DNA of 46,245 bases. It comes from a virus. This document shows, piece by piece, positions 16,236 to 25,399 of the stretch. Position numbers and translations under genes: made by a program. Where the stretch lies: the IMG/VR virus record IMGVR_UViG_3300043409_001344, positions 1 to 46,245 of that record; one strand, given 5' to 3'. The notes below the pieces were generated by a model. It did not search any database, had not been told where the DNA came from, and saw only the letters and a list, made by a program, of their open reading frames with translations. How positions within the stretch are numbered: position 1 is the stretch's first letter; each line of letters starts with the position of its first letter.

Positions 16236-16651
16236 TTCTTTTCGTATATTAAATTAAAACCTAAACCCCTAATACCTTTTGAAAGCAGAACCAGCAAAGG
16301 CACCAACCACCATGGTAAATCAAATGCTTTGATAAATAAATATGAAATTGCCATTTCAATACAAGCAAAACATAACCACTTTTTCCAGTGCCATTCGTCA
16401 GTAATAAAAACTAACATTGTAGACGAATAAATAAATTTCTCTTCATGTTCAGGCGTAAACAATCCGAAATAATACCAATAATATTTTGCCGGCTTTGTAT
16501 TGCCGTTTTCGTCCAACTCCCATTTATTTTTCCACCTGTCAGTGCCTTTGCCTGGAATCTTAATATAATCCATACGACCATTACAAAGGCCCGCAAAGAA
16601 CAACAAAGCAAGTATATTGATTGCTGTTAATATAAAATCAAAGTTTATCAT
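16232..16651 (-). CDS. Membrane protein in the lysis block, holin-like position
   Basis: 139 aa. Hydrophobic helices near residues 5-25 (FILTAINILALLFFAGLC) and 90-130 (WLCFACIEMAISYLF, WWLVPLLVLLSKGI) flank a Trp/Lys-rich soluble loop. Not recognised as a known family. Coupled by ATGA to the 28-aa membrane peptide. Probably takes part in lysis timing or membrane disruption. Confidence 0.55.
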   Translation of the reverse strand: MINFDFILTAINILALLFFAGLCNGRMDYIKIPGKGTDRWKNKWELDENGNTKPAKYYWYYFGLFTPEHEEKFIYSSTMLVFITDEWHWKKWLCFACIEMAISYLFIKAFDLPWWLVPLLVLLSKGIRGLGFNLIYEKK

Positions 16652-16692
16652 TTTTAATTTGTGCGTATACAGACGGATTGTATACGACTTGT

Positions 16693-16986
16693 TTATTTTT
16701 CAGGTGTTGCTTCTGTTTTTGTGTCTTTAATTGTAATTTCTTGTTTTGATACCGTTGTATTTCCGGCTCTCAAATTTATAAGATCCTGAACAGTAATAAC
16801 ACTTAATAATAATAACGCTGTGACTGCATCAATCAAAAGGAATTCAACAGAGTTTGATTCATGTAAATGTTGATAATGAACATAAGAAGCCAATACAATA
16901 AACCAAAAAGCAGTCAATTTGCGAGCACTTGCTCCACTTGTTGTAGTATCAAAACTAGCTACGATATACTTAAATATTTTTTTCAT
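16693..16986 (-). CDS. Putative holin
   Basis: 97 aa with two membrane segments (LTAFWFIVLASYVHYQHL and FLLIDAVTALLLLSVITVQ) after an ASFDTTTSGASARKL N-terminus, and a polar C-terminus. This matches the short holin-like proteins found in lysis cassettes of Bacteroidota phages. It sits between the spanin-like genes and the endolysin. Confidence 0.65.
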   Translation of the reverse strand: MKKIFKYIVASFDTTTSGASARKLTAFWFIVLASYVHYQHLHESNSVEFLLIDAVTALLLLSVITVQDLINLRAGNTTVSKQEITIKDTKTEATPEK

Positions 16987-17008
16987 AATTAAAACGCCTC
17001 ATAATTTT

Positions 17009-17521
17009 TCATTTCATTAAATCTTTGGTAACATGTAACCATGATCTTCCATTTTTAATATCATAAATAGTTGACAAAGAAATATTGTTTGATTCCGATA
17101 TTTGTTTAAAATTTCTAGTGTCATTATAAATAGAAATAACAATATTTTCTGTTAATTTACATTGAGAATTTTTAACACCTTTAGCCGTTCTTAATCCAGT
17201 TGTAATTGAATGCTTTTGATTTTCAGACCTTGTTGACCATTCAATATTTGATAACATATTGTTATTTTTTATGCCGTCTTTATGATTAACTTGCGGTTTA
17301 TTTTTTGGATTTGGAATAAATGCCATAGCCATAAGTCTGTGAATAGTAAATTTTTTTATTTTTGCATTTATAACTAAATCTACATAAGAATAACCGCACT
17401 TAAAAATTTGGTTCTTCAAAATTCTAGAACCTTTTCGCGTTCTCTTTGGCAGGCTTTTTACTCTTCCTAAATTGCTAACTAAATAACTGTCTGAAATATG
17501 TGTTTCTAACCAAATCTCCAT
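17009..17521 (-). CDS. HNH homing endonuclease (NUMOD4-HNH)
   Basis: 170 aa from the ATG at 17521; an upstream TTG start at 17545 would add eight residues. NUMOD4 motif at the N-terminus (EIWLETHISDSYLVSNLGRVKSL), then an HNH core (IHRLMAMAFIPNP, VNHKDGIKNNNMLSNIEW), and a C-terminal DNA-binding repeat (LTENIVISIYND...). It is a free-standing selfish endonuclease inserted between the endolysin and the holin, with no visible intron, and is more AT-rich in style than its neighbours. Confidence 0.88.
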   Translation of the reverse strand: MEIWLETHISDSYLVSNLGRVKSLPKRTRKGSRILKNQIFKCGYSYVDLVINAKIKKFTIHRLMAMAFIPNPKNKPQVNHKDGIKNNNMLSNIEWSTRSENQKHSITTGLRTAKGVKNSQCKLTENIVISIYNDTRNFKQISESNNISLSTIYDIKNGRSWLHVTKDLMK

Positions 17522-17561
17522 ATAATGTTTTTTTTGACCAAACAAATATACGTAATTGGAT

Positions 17562-18032
17562 TTAGTATATCAAATTTTCATTACCTATATATGGAATATA
17601 TGTGGTCTTACCTTTTGATTTTATAGCAATCAAAATTTGTCTTCTATTATTTGATTTTTTTAAAGATACATGAACCCATGAAATTTTACCATTAATTGGA
17701 AATTCTGCAATTAACTGATCATAATCAAGTGTGTCTTTAATAAAATTAAAAATATCATTATTGTCTTTTTCAGAATCAATATCCACGGCTTCGCCTTTTT
17801 CGTGCTGACTTCCTTTAGCACCACCAATTGCAATGTTAAGTATGTAGCACCTGAAAAATGAACTAACGAACGCAGCCGGGAATTTATCTTTTACAAAATC
17901 AAAAACATTAATTACAAGATATGTAATAGCTGAAAGCTGCGCAGCGTTAGGCGTATTGTCAATACCCTTTCTTATGGCTGTTTGGCTTTTTGTTATTTCT
18001 GCAAGTGTTAAATATTTACCTATCTTCGTCAT
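17562..18032 (-). CDS. Endolysin, peptidase M15 family
   Basis: 156 aa. The zinc-binding residues of M15 (VanY-like) peptidases are visible: SQHEKGEAVDID (H77, D84) and ISWVHVSL (H121). It cleaves peptidoglycan cross-bridges or stem peptides at the end of infection. There is no signal peptide, so export needs the holin. It overlaps the upstream membrane protein gene by 17 nt. This is the common endolysin type in Bacteroidota phages. Confidence 0.88.
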   Translation of the reverse strand: MTKIGKYLTLAEITKSQTAIRKGIDNTPNAAQLSAITYLVINVFDFVKDKFPAAFVSSFFRCYILNIAIGGAKGSQHEKGEAVDIDSEKDNNDIFNFIKDTLDYDQLIAEFPINGKISWVHVSLKKSNNRRQILIAIKSKGKTTYIPYIGNENLIY

Positions 18033-18354
18033 CGTCTTTATTTTTTTTATCGTGCTTCAAAATCTCTTTTAACACTGGATATTTTTTTTGGTATTTATCT
18101 GCTATCTTATGCGCATAATAACGATAGATAGAAGGTAAGAATGTACCTAATGCTAACGTAATACAAAGTGCAAATGTTGTTCCTATAAAGTGTACAACGC
18201 CCCACACATGCTTATCTACAGCGGCCATAAACCCAACAGCTAATATATTACCAATTACAGGGTCCCATTTAAATATGTTGAAATTTCCATCATAGGCATA
18301 ATCAACAAGCGCATTAATTGACTTTGAAATTAACGTGAATAGTTTGTGAAGCAT
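18016..18354 (-). CDS. Small membrane protein overlapping the endolysin gene (holin candidate)
   Basis: 112 aa. Hydrophobic segments at ~33-50 (IGNILAVGFMAAV) and ~52-75 (VHFIGTTFALCITLALGTFL), then a strongly charged tail (KHDKKNKDDDEDR), as in many holins. Its 3' end overlaps the endolysin start by 17 nt, a tight coupling typical of holin-lysin pairs. Confidence 0.6.
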   Translation of the reverse strand: MLHKLFTLISKSINALVDYAYDGNFNIFKWDPVIGNILAVGFMAAVDKHVWGVVHFIGTTFALCITLALGTFLPSIYRYYAHKIADKYQKKYPVLKEILKHDKKNKDDDEDR

Positions 18355-18434
18355 AATTTATTATTTTATAGGAATAACCAAAAATAATAAATTTTTTTAA
18401 CATAAGATAAATAAATTGTAAACACAACTATTTC

Positions 18435-19007
18435 TTATTTAAGAACACCAACTATAAAACTTCTGTCATCGTTCCATAGTTCGGCAGGGCTAACGCTTTT
18501 TGTATTGTTAAACCAAAAACCCGCCTCTAATAATTGTTCTGCATTACCTTCAGAACAATTAACGGATTTGTTTTTGAATTTGGACGGGTTTGTTTCCAGG
18601 TCAATTTTTTTATTAAAAAGCTGACGAAAGAATTGTTTGATAATAGACCAAAAATCGTAATCAGTACCAAGCAACGATAATGCTTTTTTGTACATGATCT
18701 CTTTTTGTTCCTCTGTTAAATTATATCTCTTAACAGTCAATTTTGTAATATCTTTGTTTTCTGTCTTCGATGTTAAAGGTGTTTTTACAAATTTAATTTT
18801 TGCTTCATACACATACCAAACACCAAGTTCTTGATATAAAGTACCGCAGTGATTTGCTGGCACAATAGGACGTTTTAAAATCCAATTCCAAAAGTTTATA
18901 CCAAAATAAACAATTGGAGACATCCACGTATTACTGTCTAAGATGTTAAAATTATTTCTCTGAAATAATTGATCACCATTTTGCAATTTTCTTTCTTCGC
19001 CGGTCAT
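18435..19007 (-). CDS. Permuted NlpC/P60-like (YiiX-type) cysteine hydrolase
   Basis: 190 aa. The pattern of circularly permuted papain-fold enzymes is visible: a His early (ANHCGTLYQE, H53), an acidic residue (VYEA, E68), GTDYDFWS, then the Cys late in VNCSEGNAEQLLEAG (C151), ending SPAELWND. YiiX/YebB-like proteins cleave amide or ester bonds in cell-wall or lipid substrates. Beside the lysis genes and fibre genes it could be a second lysis enzyme or a virion-borne wall hydrolase. It overlaps its upstream neighbour by 4 nt. Confidence 0.65.
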   Translation of the reverse strand: MTGEERKLQNGDQLFQRNNFNILDSNTWMSPIVYFGINFWNWILKRPIVPANHCGTLYQELGVWYVYEAKIKFVKTPLTSKTENKDITKLTVKRYNLTEEQKEIMYKKALSLLGTDYDFWSIIKQFFRQLFNKKIDLETNPSKFKNKSVNCSEGNAEQLLEAGFWFNNTKSVSPAELWNDDRSFIVGVLK

Positions 19008-19465
19008 TGTATGTTTACGTTTTGAGTTGACATTATGAAAGGATAAATAAACATTTTAAAAGACATGGGTATACCATGAACATTTACAACAAAATTATCT
19101 ACAAAAAATTGAACTTGCGTTATAAGTCCGGGCTTCAGTTCGCCGCCCTCGTCAAACGGATCGGGTTCGCGCTTACCAAAAACATTTGTATTGATATCGG
19201 AATAAAAATATTTATCCGTTCCCAAGTGATCTACAATTTCAGAATCTAAAATAAAATTATCACGACCAACAGGTTTTATAAAAACCTTATACAGCATTTC
19301 CGCATATTTTGCACTTGGATTGAATGTTGGGGTAAAAGCCCAAAGCATACGCAACGTATTGCCGTTATCGTCTATCCATTCAGCACCAAGGCATGCGCCT
19401 TGTGCATGCTCTTCATATATATTGTCACCAATACACTGGTAACGTTTTCCTATTGCTTGTATCAT
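19004..19465 (-). CDS. Hypothetical protein, possibly virion-associated
   Basis: 153 aa, soluble, beta-rich, no recognised family. Sequence such as EWIDDNGNTLRMLWAFTPTFNP and LITQVQFFVDNFVVNVHGIP suggests a beta-sandwich. Four-nt overlaps with both neighbours (the lectin-like gene upstream and the hydrolase downstream) place it in the same translational unit, so a structural or adsorption role is likely. Confidence 0.5.
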   Translation of the reverse strand: MIQAIGKRYQCIGDNIYEEHAQGACLGAEWIDDNGNTLRMLWAFTPTFNPSAKYAEMLYKVFIKPVGRDNFILDSEIVDHLGTDKYFYSDINTNVFGKREPDPFDEGGELKPGLITQVQFFVDNFVVNVHGIPMSFKMFIYPFIMSTQNVNIQ

Positions 19466-20232
19466 ATTGCTATACCTGATTTAAAAGCCGTATATCTTAT
19501 TAATTGTTTTAATTTTTGATCGGTAAATGCTTCGTGACAAACATGAAATTGATAGTTCGCTCCATTTATGTGAGCATCACCAGTGCCTGCAAAGCGTCCT
19601 AAATTATAGGTTCTTAATGTTGGCGCAAAAGTTAAATTTGTTAAAACACTATCTAATATTTTTCTGAAATTCAACCACATCTCAACTCGTGTTGGTGTTC
19701 TTCTAAATGCAACAACACACTTACTAGAATTAAAATTAGTATTAACAGAAGAAAGTATCTCACCCTCTGAAGCATTCCCAGCAATGAAAGATATTCTTCT
19801 ACTTGAAGCGAATAATTGAACTCTATCAATTGAAACACTAGAATCGCCAATATTCAATACTTTAAAAAGACCCGAAATAAATTCATCTACACGAACAGCT
19901 TGAACGACTGTAATATTGTTAGCTTGTGCGAATTGAAGTGTGCTATATAGATTAGTAAAATTTGTTTGATTAAAATCTAAACACTTAAATCCAAACGAGT
20001 CTATATTAAATATTGGTTGTTTACTAACAAGTGATTGAACTAAATGATTATTTAAACCACTATTATCAGTCCAAGAACTTATAGCGTCACCAATATTATA
20101 ACCCATCAAATCATTAGCCTCACAACTAAGAACAAAATTCGAACTTAGTTGCATTGGCGAATCAATTATAGAAGCCAGTACACCCCCATCACCAACCAGT
20201 ATACTACTTGTATCGTTTATTAACACGCTCAT
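19462..20232 (-). CDS. LamG/concanavalin-like surface protein
   Basis: 256 aa. The pattern LSCEANDLMGYNIGDAISSW, DNSGLNNHLVQ, KCLDFNQTNF, ITVVQAVRVDEF and the late AHINGANYQFHVCHEAFTDQKLKQL is that of LamG/concanavalin-like jelly-roll domains common on phage fibres. It likely binds cell-surface glycans. It follows the 567-aa fibre gene after 4 nt, so the two probably work together. Confidence 0.65.
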   Translation of the reverse strand: MSVLINDTSSILVGDGGVLASIIDSPMQLSSNFVLSCEANDLMGYNIGDAISSWTDNSGLNNHLVQSLVSKQPIFNIDSFGFKCLDFNQTNFTNLYSTLQFAQANNITVVQAVRVDEFISGLFKVLNIGDSSVSIDRVQLFASSRRISFIAGNASEGEILSSVNTNFNSSKCVVAFRRTPTRVEMWLNFRKILDSVLTNLTFAPTLRTYNLGRFAGTGDAHINGANYQFHVCHEAFTDQKLKQLIRYTAFKSGIAI

Positions 20233-20236
20233 ATAC

Positions 20237-21940
20237 TTAATCTATTTTATACCAACCTGCGCCAGATGACTTTATTTTAACAAATCCCAAAGGTGCAATA
20301 GCGTAATTTGTTGTTGTATCTACATTGTAACCCGTGAGCGTACACGTGTCTGAAGCACTTATATTTTTAAATGTTAATTCAACAAATTCATATAATGCAG
20401 GGTCTGGCAATGCAAAATTGAATGAACCGTTTACAAAAAAGAATCTTTCTGTATAACTGGTAACACTTGCAGTAGCTGTAACAAATGCGGCCTTAGTCTT
20501 ATTGATTATATTTGACTTAGCTATTCGCATCGGTACAGTAGAAGTATTCATAAAATAAAAGTAATCTGAGTCTTCGTAATACATGCCTTGCTCTAACGCG
20601 TAAGATGTTAAGGAAGCGCCAGTGTATACACCCGTTACTTTATGCCAGTTAGTCGCATCACTCAATAACCCCTGCACAGTAGCATTGAATATTTTTAAGG
20701 AAACAATTTTTTCAATTGCTGAAGTATTACCAGCTGAATCACTTTCAACAACTCGACTGTCAGTACCTTTCCAGTTAGTAATAGGTTTTGTAAAATTTAT
20801 CTCTGTAAAGTCTCCACCAAAGTCTAATCGTCCAGTTATAGTGTTTGTAAAGACCCTCCAAAAAGAACCAGCAAGATTGCGTATTCTAAATACAACAATA
20901 TCGAAATTAGTTGTAGTACCAGCCTGTACTATGTTACCACCTGCATCAACAGTTAAACGATCAGTACCATTTGTTCGCAAAGCAAAACTCTGCGAATTGG
21001 TAGTACCTAAACGATAAGTACCTGCTGGTGCATCACCGTTTATTGTTGCCTTCGTTGCAAGCGTTGCAACATTCGCATTGATCTGCGCTTGCAACTTTCC
21101 AAACGCTGCTAATATACTATCTGCTGCAACAACAGCAGAAGCAGGCGAAGCAGAGAAACCAGTTAGCACAGTTGCAAGTATGTATGCTGCCGCCGCCGAT
21201 ATACTTAATTTTAAATCAACAGCAGTTTTTACCGCTTTTTGAGAAGGGTATTTTACGTCTGAATTTGCTGTGAAAGTTGGGTCTGTGTCTTTATTAGCTT
21301 GGAACTCAACGCCTATAACAGTTACGGGTGCAAATGAAATATTTGTTGTACCAACTACAACAATATCATTTGTACATTTCCATTGTGTATCTGCATTAAC
21401 TGTACCGGCCTTTACCTCAACATAAGCAGAAGGAAATTCCAGGGCGCTATTCATATCTGAACGCCTCACCCATGCGCCCGCAGCGGGAACATATATACCA
21501 TTTTCCGTTGCTGCTGTCTGACTCTTTACTAGTACGCTTGCGGGTGTTGTCACACCGTCAATTGTCTGTATACCGGACAGCGTTATGTTTCCTGTCGTTG
21601 CTGCATCTACAGGGCTTTTATATTGTAAGCCTTCTAATTTTGCGTCCGTATATGCATTTGCTGACGTCAATACTATTGCATCTTTTCCATCTGCATAATC
21701 TTTTGCAGCCTGCAATTGTATTACATCTTGATCGTCCGTATATTCGTTTGACGATTCAATAGCTTCGTCTTTTGCATTGGCTATAGCTTCGGCCTGTAGT
21801 ATAGATACCGAATTTATTTTTTCAATTAAATTTGTGCGCCATGTAGCACCACCCTGAACAACGGGAACCTGTGCGGTTTCGTCTAATTCGGATTGATCAA
21901 TTGGGTTTAATTCACTAATTTTTATTTGACCGCCTGACAT
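20237..21940 (-). CDS. Fibre protein (head or tail fibre)
   Basis: 567 aa. The N-terminus KISELNPIDQSELDETAQVPVVQGGATWRT is the attachment motif seen in many phage fibre and decoration proteins (I..L......T..VPVVQGG.T). It is followed by a helical Ala/Asp repeat region, then beta-rich repeats (ATENGIYVPAAGAWVRRSD, LKLSIS..., GGNIVQAG) and a C-terminal receptor-binding-like domain. It lies directly after the neck genes, far from the tail fibre at 3859, so a head or neck fibre is possible. Confidence 0.7.
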   Translation of the reverse strand: MSGGQIKISELNPIDQSELDETAQVPVVQGGATWRTNLIEKINSVSILQAEAIANAKDEAIESSNEYTDDQDVIQLQAAKDYADGKDAIVLTSANAYTDAKLEGLQYKSPVDAATTGNITLSGIQTIDGVTTPASVLVKSQTAATENGIYVPAAGAWVRRSDMNSALEFPSAYVEVKAGTVNADTQWKCTNDIVVVGTTNISFAPVTVIGVEFQANKDTDPTFTANSDVKYPSQKAVKTAVDLKLSISAAAAYILATVLTGFSASPASAVVAADSILAAFGKLQAQINANVATLATKATINGDAPAGTYRLGTTNSQSFALRTNGTDRLTVDAGGNIVQAGTTTNFDIVVFRIRNLAGSFWRVFTNTITGRLDFGGDFTEINFTKPITNWKGTDSRVVESDSAGNTSAIEKIVSLKIFNATVQGLLSDATNWHKVTGVYTGASLTSYALEQGMYYEDSDYFYFMNTSTVPMRIAKSNIINKTKAAFVTATASVTSYTERFFFVNGSFNFALPDPALYEFVELTFKNISASDTCTLTGYNVDTTTNYAIAPLGFVKIKSSGAGWYKID

Positions 21941-21943
21941 AAA

Positions 21944-22477
21944 TTAATTATTTGGGGGTGTAAAATCTATAGGTGGTAAATCAATACCAACCGTCACAGT
22001 TATATTGTCAGAAGTATTAATTTGGTTTAATATAACATCTGCTTCATTGCTGTCAGACTGCAAATCTAGTGACTTAGACGAATACACTTGTCTATACAGC
22101 CATTCGCCGCGGTCGTCATATTTAATCAAACCTTCTTCTGTAAGATACAACATTGCTTGGAAAACATCACGATTAGGACGTTGACCAATTAATAAATTTT
22201 TTGTTGCAAGCATTAATGAATAACAACCGACCGAACCGCGCCGGGTCTTAGATCTAAAAATAATTTCAAAATCAACCTTGCCTTCTTGAACGCCGGCACC
22301 TGTTGACTTTGGAAAATCAAAAGCCCCGCCATTATAGCATACCCAAACTTGCGATTTTGTTAAAACAGTTTTCATATCGCTATCGCTTTCAGGCATAGGC
22401 ATGACAAGCACGTTACCGCCTGTTGTCATAGGCTGCAATAGGCCAATTATAGCGTCTTCAGCAAGTTCATAGTTCAT
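21944..22477 (-). CDS. Tail terminator/completion-like protein (Mu gp37 or lambda U type)
   Basis: 177 aa. EDAIIGLLQP, LVMPMPESD and KVDFEIIFRSKTRRG, followed by LMLATKNLLIGQRP, fit the small neck/tail-terminator proteins of the DUF1834 (Mu gp37-like) kind. It has a 4-nt overlap with the preceding head-completion gene. It probably caps the tail tube and joins it to the head. Family assignment by pattern and position. Confidence 0.55.
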   Translation of the reverse strand: MNYELAEDAIIGLLQPMTTGGNVLVMPMPESDSDMKTVLTKSQVWVCYNGGAFDFPKSTGAGVQEGKVDFEIIFRSKTRRGSVGCYSLMLATKNLLIGQRPNRDVFQAMLYLTEEGLIKYDDRGEWLYRQVYSSKSLDLQSDSNEADVILNQINTSDNITVTVGIDLPPIDFTPPNN

Positions 22478-22854
22478 TCTACAGGCTCTATTACTAAATG
22501 ATAAATTTTACCGTCCCATGTAGCCGTACCGCGCAAGCACGCGTATTCTATTGACGGATAATCTAAGCCGGTTGCCGGATCTGTTCCATTCTCACGAATA
22601 AAAACAAATTCAGTTTCATTACCGCGTGTCGCTTCGTAAAGTCCGGGTAAATCACCTTTTCGCCAATCAATAGAATACAGGTTAGGCGAAAAATCGGCTC
22701 CACCTAACCTGTATGTTTTTGTTGGGTCATTGAATAAACAAAGCGCTTCTAAAGCGTCACCACCACCCGAAGGCGTCCATCTAACAGTATAGCCGAACAC
22801 TTGGTTAATGGTGTTGTGTAAAACGCTTTGCATTTTGTCAAACACATTACCCAT
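22474..22854 (-). CDS. Head-tail joining/head completion protein (lambda FII-like)
   Basis: 126 aa. VFDKMQSVLHNTINQVF, then ALCLFNDPT, NLYSIDWRKGDLPGL and a terminal WDGKIYHLVIEPVE recall head-tail attachment proteins of the FII type. It lies between the decoration protein and the tail-terminator-like gene, as FII does in lambda. Confidence 0.55.
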   Translation of the reverse strand: MGNVFDKMQSVLHNTINQVFGYTVRWTPSGGGDALEALCLFNDPTKTYRLGGADFSPNLYSIDWRKGDLPGLYEATRGNETEFVFIRENGTDPATGLDYPSIEYACLRGTATWDGKIYHLVIEPVE

Positions 22855-22869
22855 AATAGTAAGTTTTTA

Positions 22870-23202
22870 CTACTCAATCAATTTTGCAACACCTGTTGTT
22901 GCTGCCGCATCTGCTGCATCTGCTGCCCAGGCAACAAGCGTGTTACCGGAAGAAGTAGTTGTTAATTTTTTTGTCGTGTTGTTCCAATACAACGCCGCGC
23001 CTACTGTCCAAGCCTCTGTTGTTGTTTTGTCAATACCCCAAACGCCGGCAAAAGCATGCGCAACTTTTTGCGTAGTGTCCGTTTCGCTTCTAAGTGGAAT
23101 ACCTAATTTAGTACCATATAGTACCGGTGTTCCTGAAACAACCGCCGCACCAATTGGGATTTCCAAACCGTAGCGACCATCTTGAATATAATTTTGTGCC
23201 AT
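22870..23202 (-). CDS. Capsid decoration protein, DUF2190-like
   Basis: 110 aa. It follows the DUF2190 pattern: an N-terminal DGRYGLEIPIGAAVVSGTPVLYG, VAHAFAGVWGID, then GAALYWNNTTKKLT and an AWAADAADAAATTGVAKLI end. These small beta proteins cement the capsid surface. It lies right after the capsid gene but beyond a terminator (23238-23278), which may lower its transcript level relative to the capsid. Confidence 0.8.
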   Translation of the reverse strand: MAQNYIQDGRYGLEIPIGAAVVSGTPVLYGTKLGIPLRSETDTTQKVAHAFAGVWGIDKTTTEAWTVGAALYWNNTTKKLTTTSSGNTLVAWAADAADAAATTGVAKLIE

Positions 23203-23237
23203 GATAATAAAATTTAAATAAACGTTTTTAATTTATT

Positions 23238-23278
23238 AAAAAAATTGGGTTGCGCTATTAGTACAACCCAATTTTTTA
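23238..23278 (-). terminator. Rho-independent terminator after the capsid gene
   Basis: A 14-bp stem (AATTGGGTTG/CAACCCAATT plus A:T pairs) with an 11-nt loop and a T run on the minus strand. It ends or attenuates transcription after the capsid fusion gene. Confidence 0.85.
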
Positions 23279-23304
23279 TTTTTTACAATTTTAACTTTTT
23301 ACAA

Positions 23305-25353
23305 TTACGCTCCAGCGTTACGTACTGCGCCTCTATAGCCAACAGCACCAACACCCCAATCGTGGCGCACTTTCCAGGTAATACCGTCTTGTGTAAAGCC
23401 TTCTTCAGAATCTAAGAACGGCGTTTCATTTCCGTCTAAGAATACGACTTCAATCACAGGTTCAACACTTGGGTCTGCAAAAGAATACCAAGGTGTACCA
23501 CTTAAACGAGGCGTACCAATAATTTCTTTGTACGTACCACGTGATGTGTTAGGTACTTGGAACTTATTAGACTCCATGCTGTATTGTGAATCATTCGCAA
23601 GGTTCGCAGCTTCTTCTAAATCCACAGGTCCCAACCATAAAGCCGGTGTAAGGTTTAGATAATCGTTTGAATCTTGATCTTTGATTTTTTTCATTTGAAC
23701 CTTAACGGCACCAAGTGACGCAACCGAAGGCGCTGCTGCTGTTCCGGCAATGTTTCCGTGGTCTGCATGGAATAACGTTTTACCGTCAACCATAAGCGGA
23801 CCTAAGCCAGCATTCAAACCAAGAACACGGAATACATCATTTTCAATTGAACGAGCCGCGGCACGTCCTAATTGCTGTGCAAATTTCGTGATACCGCCCA
23901 AGTCATCATTGATAATCATTTGACGTGATACGTTAATCAAGTTACCTTTTGTATCGGCTTTGATTTTTTCGTAAGACGCGTCATTTAATTTCTTGGTTTT
24001 ATATTCGCCGTTTTCGCCGATTTTATCCAAGTCGCCAATAGAACCCATTCTCAAACGGCTCCATTCTCTAAAGTCGGAAACCGAACCAACTGCACAAAAA
24101 CGTCTCCAAACGTCAGCCGCATTTTCATAAGAGGCCAATAAAATACGTCTGTTCGTACCTTGTAACAATACCGGAAAGTCTGAACCACTTGACGTGATAG
24201 CAGAACGTACAAGTTCCATTTTGTCCATACCGCGGTGCTTCACTCCGATATTGTCCAAACACATACGTGCAAGGTCTAATAAAGAATCGCCGCGATACTC
24301 GTTACCGGCTGTCGCTTGGTCAGCTGTAATAATTTTGTCAGACAACGCACGGCTACCCATTGCACGTAGCACAATACCGGCTGTCATTGCCTCACGTCTT
24401 TTCTCAATTGCTTCTGTACCTACTCGTACATTGCTTGACCCGCTATTAGGGTCGCCGGCTTCAAATTTTTTCATGATTTTTTCACGAACCTGATCAACAG
24501 ATTCAGACGATGCAACATAAGTTTCAACTTCCGTTTGTGGTAAACCAGCTAAACGGCACATTTGCATAATTGCAAGGCTTCTATTTTTAGAACCTTCTGC
24601 GGCTGCGCGTGTAGCGTCTTCAGAAGCAGGCGCTGCCGTGCCGTCACCGGCTGGCTTTTCAGCTTGTTCAGCCGCTTGTGCATCTTCCAAATCTTTTTTC
24701 GCTTTATCGTCAGCGGCTTTTTTATCGGCTGCTTCTTTTGCTGCCTTTTCTTCTGGAGTCATTACTGATCTATTTAATTGTGAAATTTTTACATTTTTAG
24801 GCTGCTCATTTGGAGAGCGAACACCGCTGTTTATATCGGCGGGTTTTGATACATTACTAATCTCTGACGGTTCCCAATCAATCGCCTTCAGCGTTCTAAT
24901 TGAATCTCCAGGTAATGTAATTTCTTGATATTCGTAAACATTGTAACCAACACTTACTTTTGTTTTGATACCGTCAACAACATCGTTCCAAATTTCGTCA
25001 GCATCTTTATTTTTTGAATAACGCAAAGTTGCAACACCAACACCATTTTCAATACGGGCGCTTTCAACAACACCAACCTGTTCGTATCTATCGTGGTGAT
25101 CTAACACCGGAGCGCCTGCATTTATGCGATCCATGCGCACGTGTCCGTCTTCAAAAGATAACACTTCTAAATAAGAACCTAATTCCCAATCGTACATTTG
25201 AACCGGCGTTGACGTACCAAAAGTAACATCTACGGTCCGGCGTTCTAAATTAATAGAATTTTTATTTACAGATGCACGCGTATGCAACGTAGAAACCTTT
25301 ATAGTATCTGCGTTGCGGCGTAAGGACTTATTAACTTTGATTGTGTTTGACAT
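23305..25353 (-). CDS. Prohead protease-major capsid protein fusion
   Basis: 682 aa. Residues ~35-150 look like an HK97-type prohead protease (HHDRYEQVGVVESAR with H86/H87, KVSVGYNVYEY with S134). A charged Ala/Lys/Glu linker of about 80 residues (200-280), probably a built-in scaffold, follows. From ~320 there is a major capsid protein with ARSIENDVFRVL, DGKTLFHADHGN and ending WKVRHDWGVGAVGYRGAVRNAGA, like Mu gpT-type capsids. Protease, scaffold and capsid in one chain imply self-cleavage during maturation. It has its own operator upstream and a strong terminator downstream. Confidence 0.88.
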   Translation of the reverse strand: MSNTIKVNKSLRRNADTIKVSTLHTRASVNKNSINLERRTVDVTFGTSTPVQMYDWELGSYLEVLSFEDGHVRMDRINAGAPVLDHHDRYEQVGVVESARIENGVGVATLRYSKNKDADEIWNDVVDGIKTKVSVGYNVYEYQEITLPGDSIRTLKAIDWEPSEISNVSKPADINSGVRSPNEQPKNVKISQLNRSVMTPEEKAAKEAADKKAADDKAKKDLEDAQAAEQAEKPAGDGTAAPASEDATRAAAEGSKNRSLAIMQMCRLAGLPQTEVETYVASSESVDQVREKIMKKFEAGDPNSGSSNVRVGTEAIEKRREAMTAGIVLRAMGSRALSDKIITADQATAGNEYRGDSLLDLARMCLDNIGVKHRGMDKMELVRSAITSSGSDFPVLLQGTNRRILLASYENAADVWRRFCAVGSVSDFREWSRLRMGSIGDLDKIGENGEYKTKKLNDASYEKIKADTKGNLINVSRQMIINDDLGGITKFAQQLGRAAARSIENDVFRVLGLNAGLGPLMVDGKTLFHADHGNIAGTAAAPSVASLGAVKVQMKKIKDQDSNDYLNLTPALWLGPVDLEEAANLANDSQYSMESNKFQVPNTSRGTYKEIIGTPRLSGTPWYSFADPSVEPVIEVVFLDGNETPFLDSEEGFTQDGITWKVRHDWGVGAVGYRGAVRNAGA

Positions 25354-25399
25354 TTATCAAAAATTATTATTCAATAATAAAACTATTTTATAAAATTAA

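Noticed and set aside
20237-21940. Variable repeat of a diversity-generating retroelement in the fibre gene
   Set aside because: No reverse transcriptase or template repeat found anywhere in the window.
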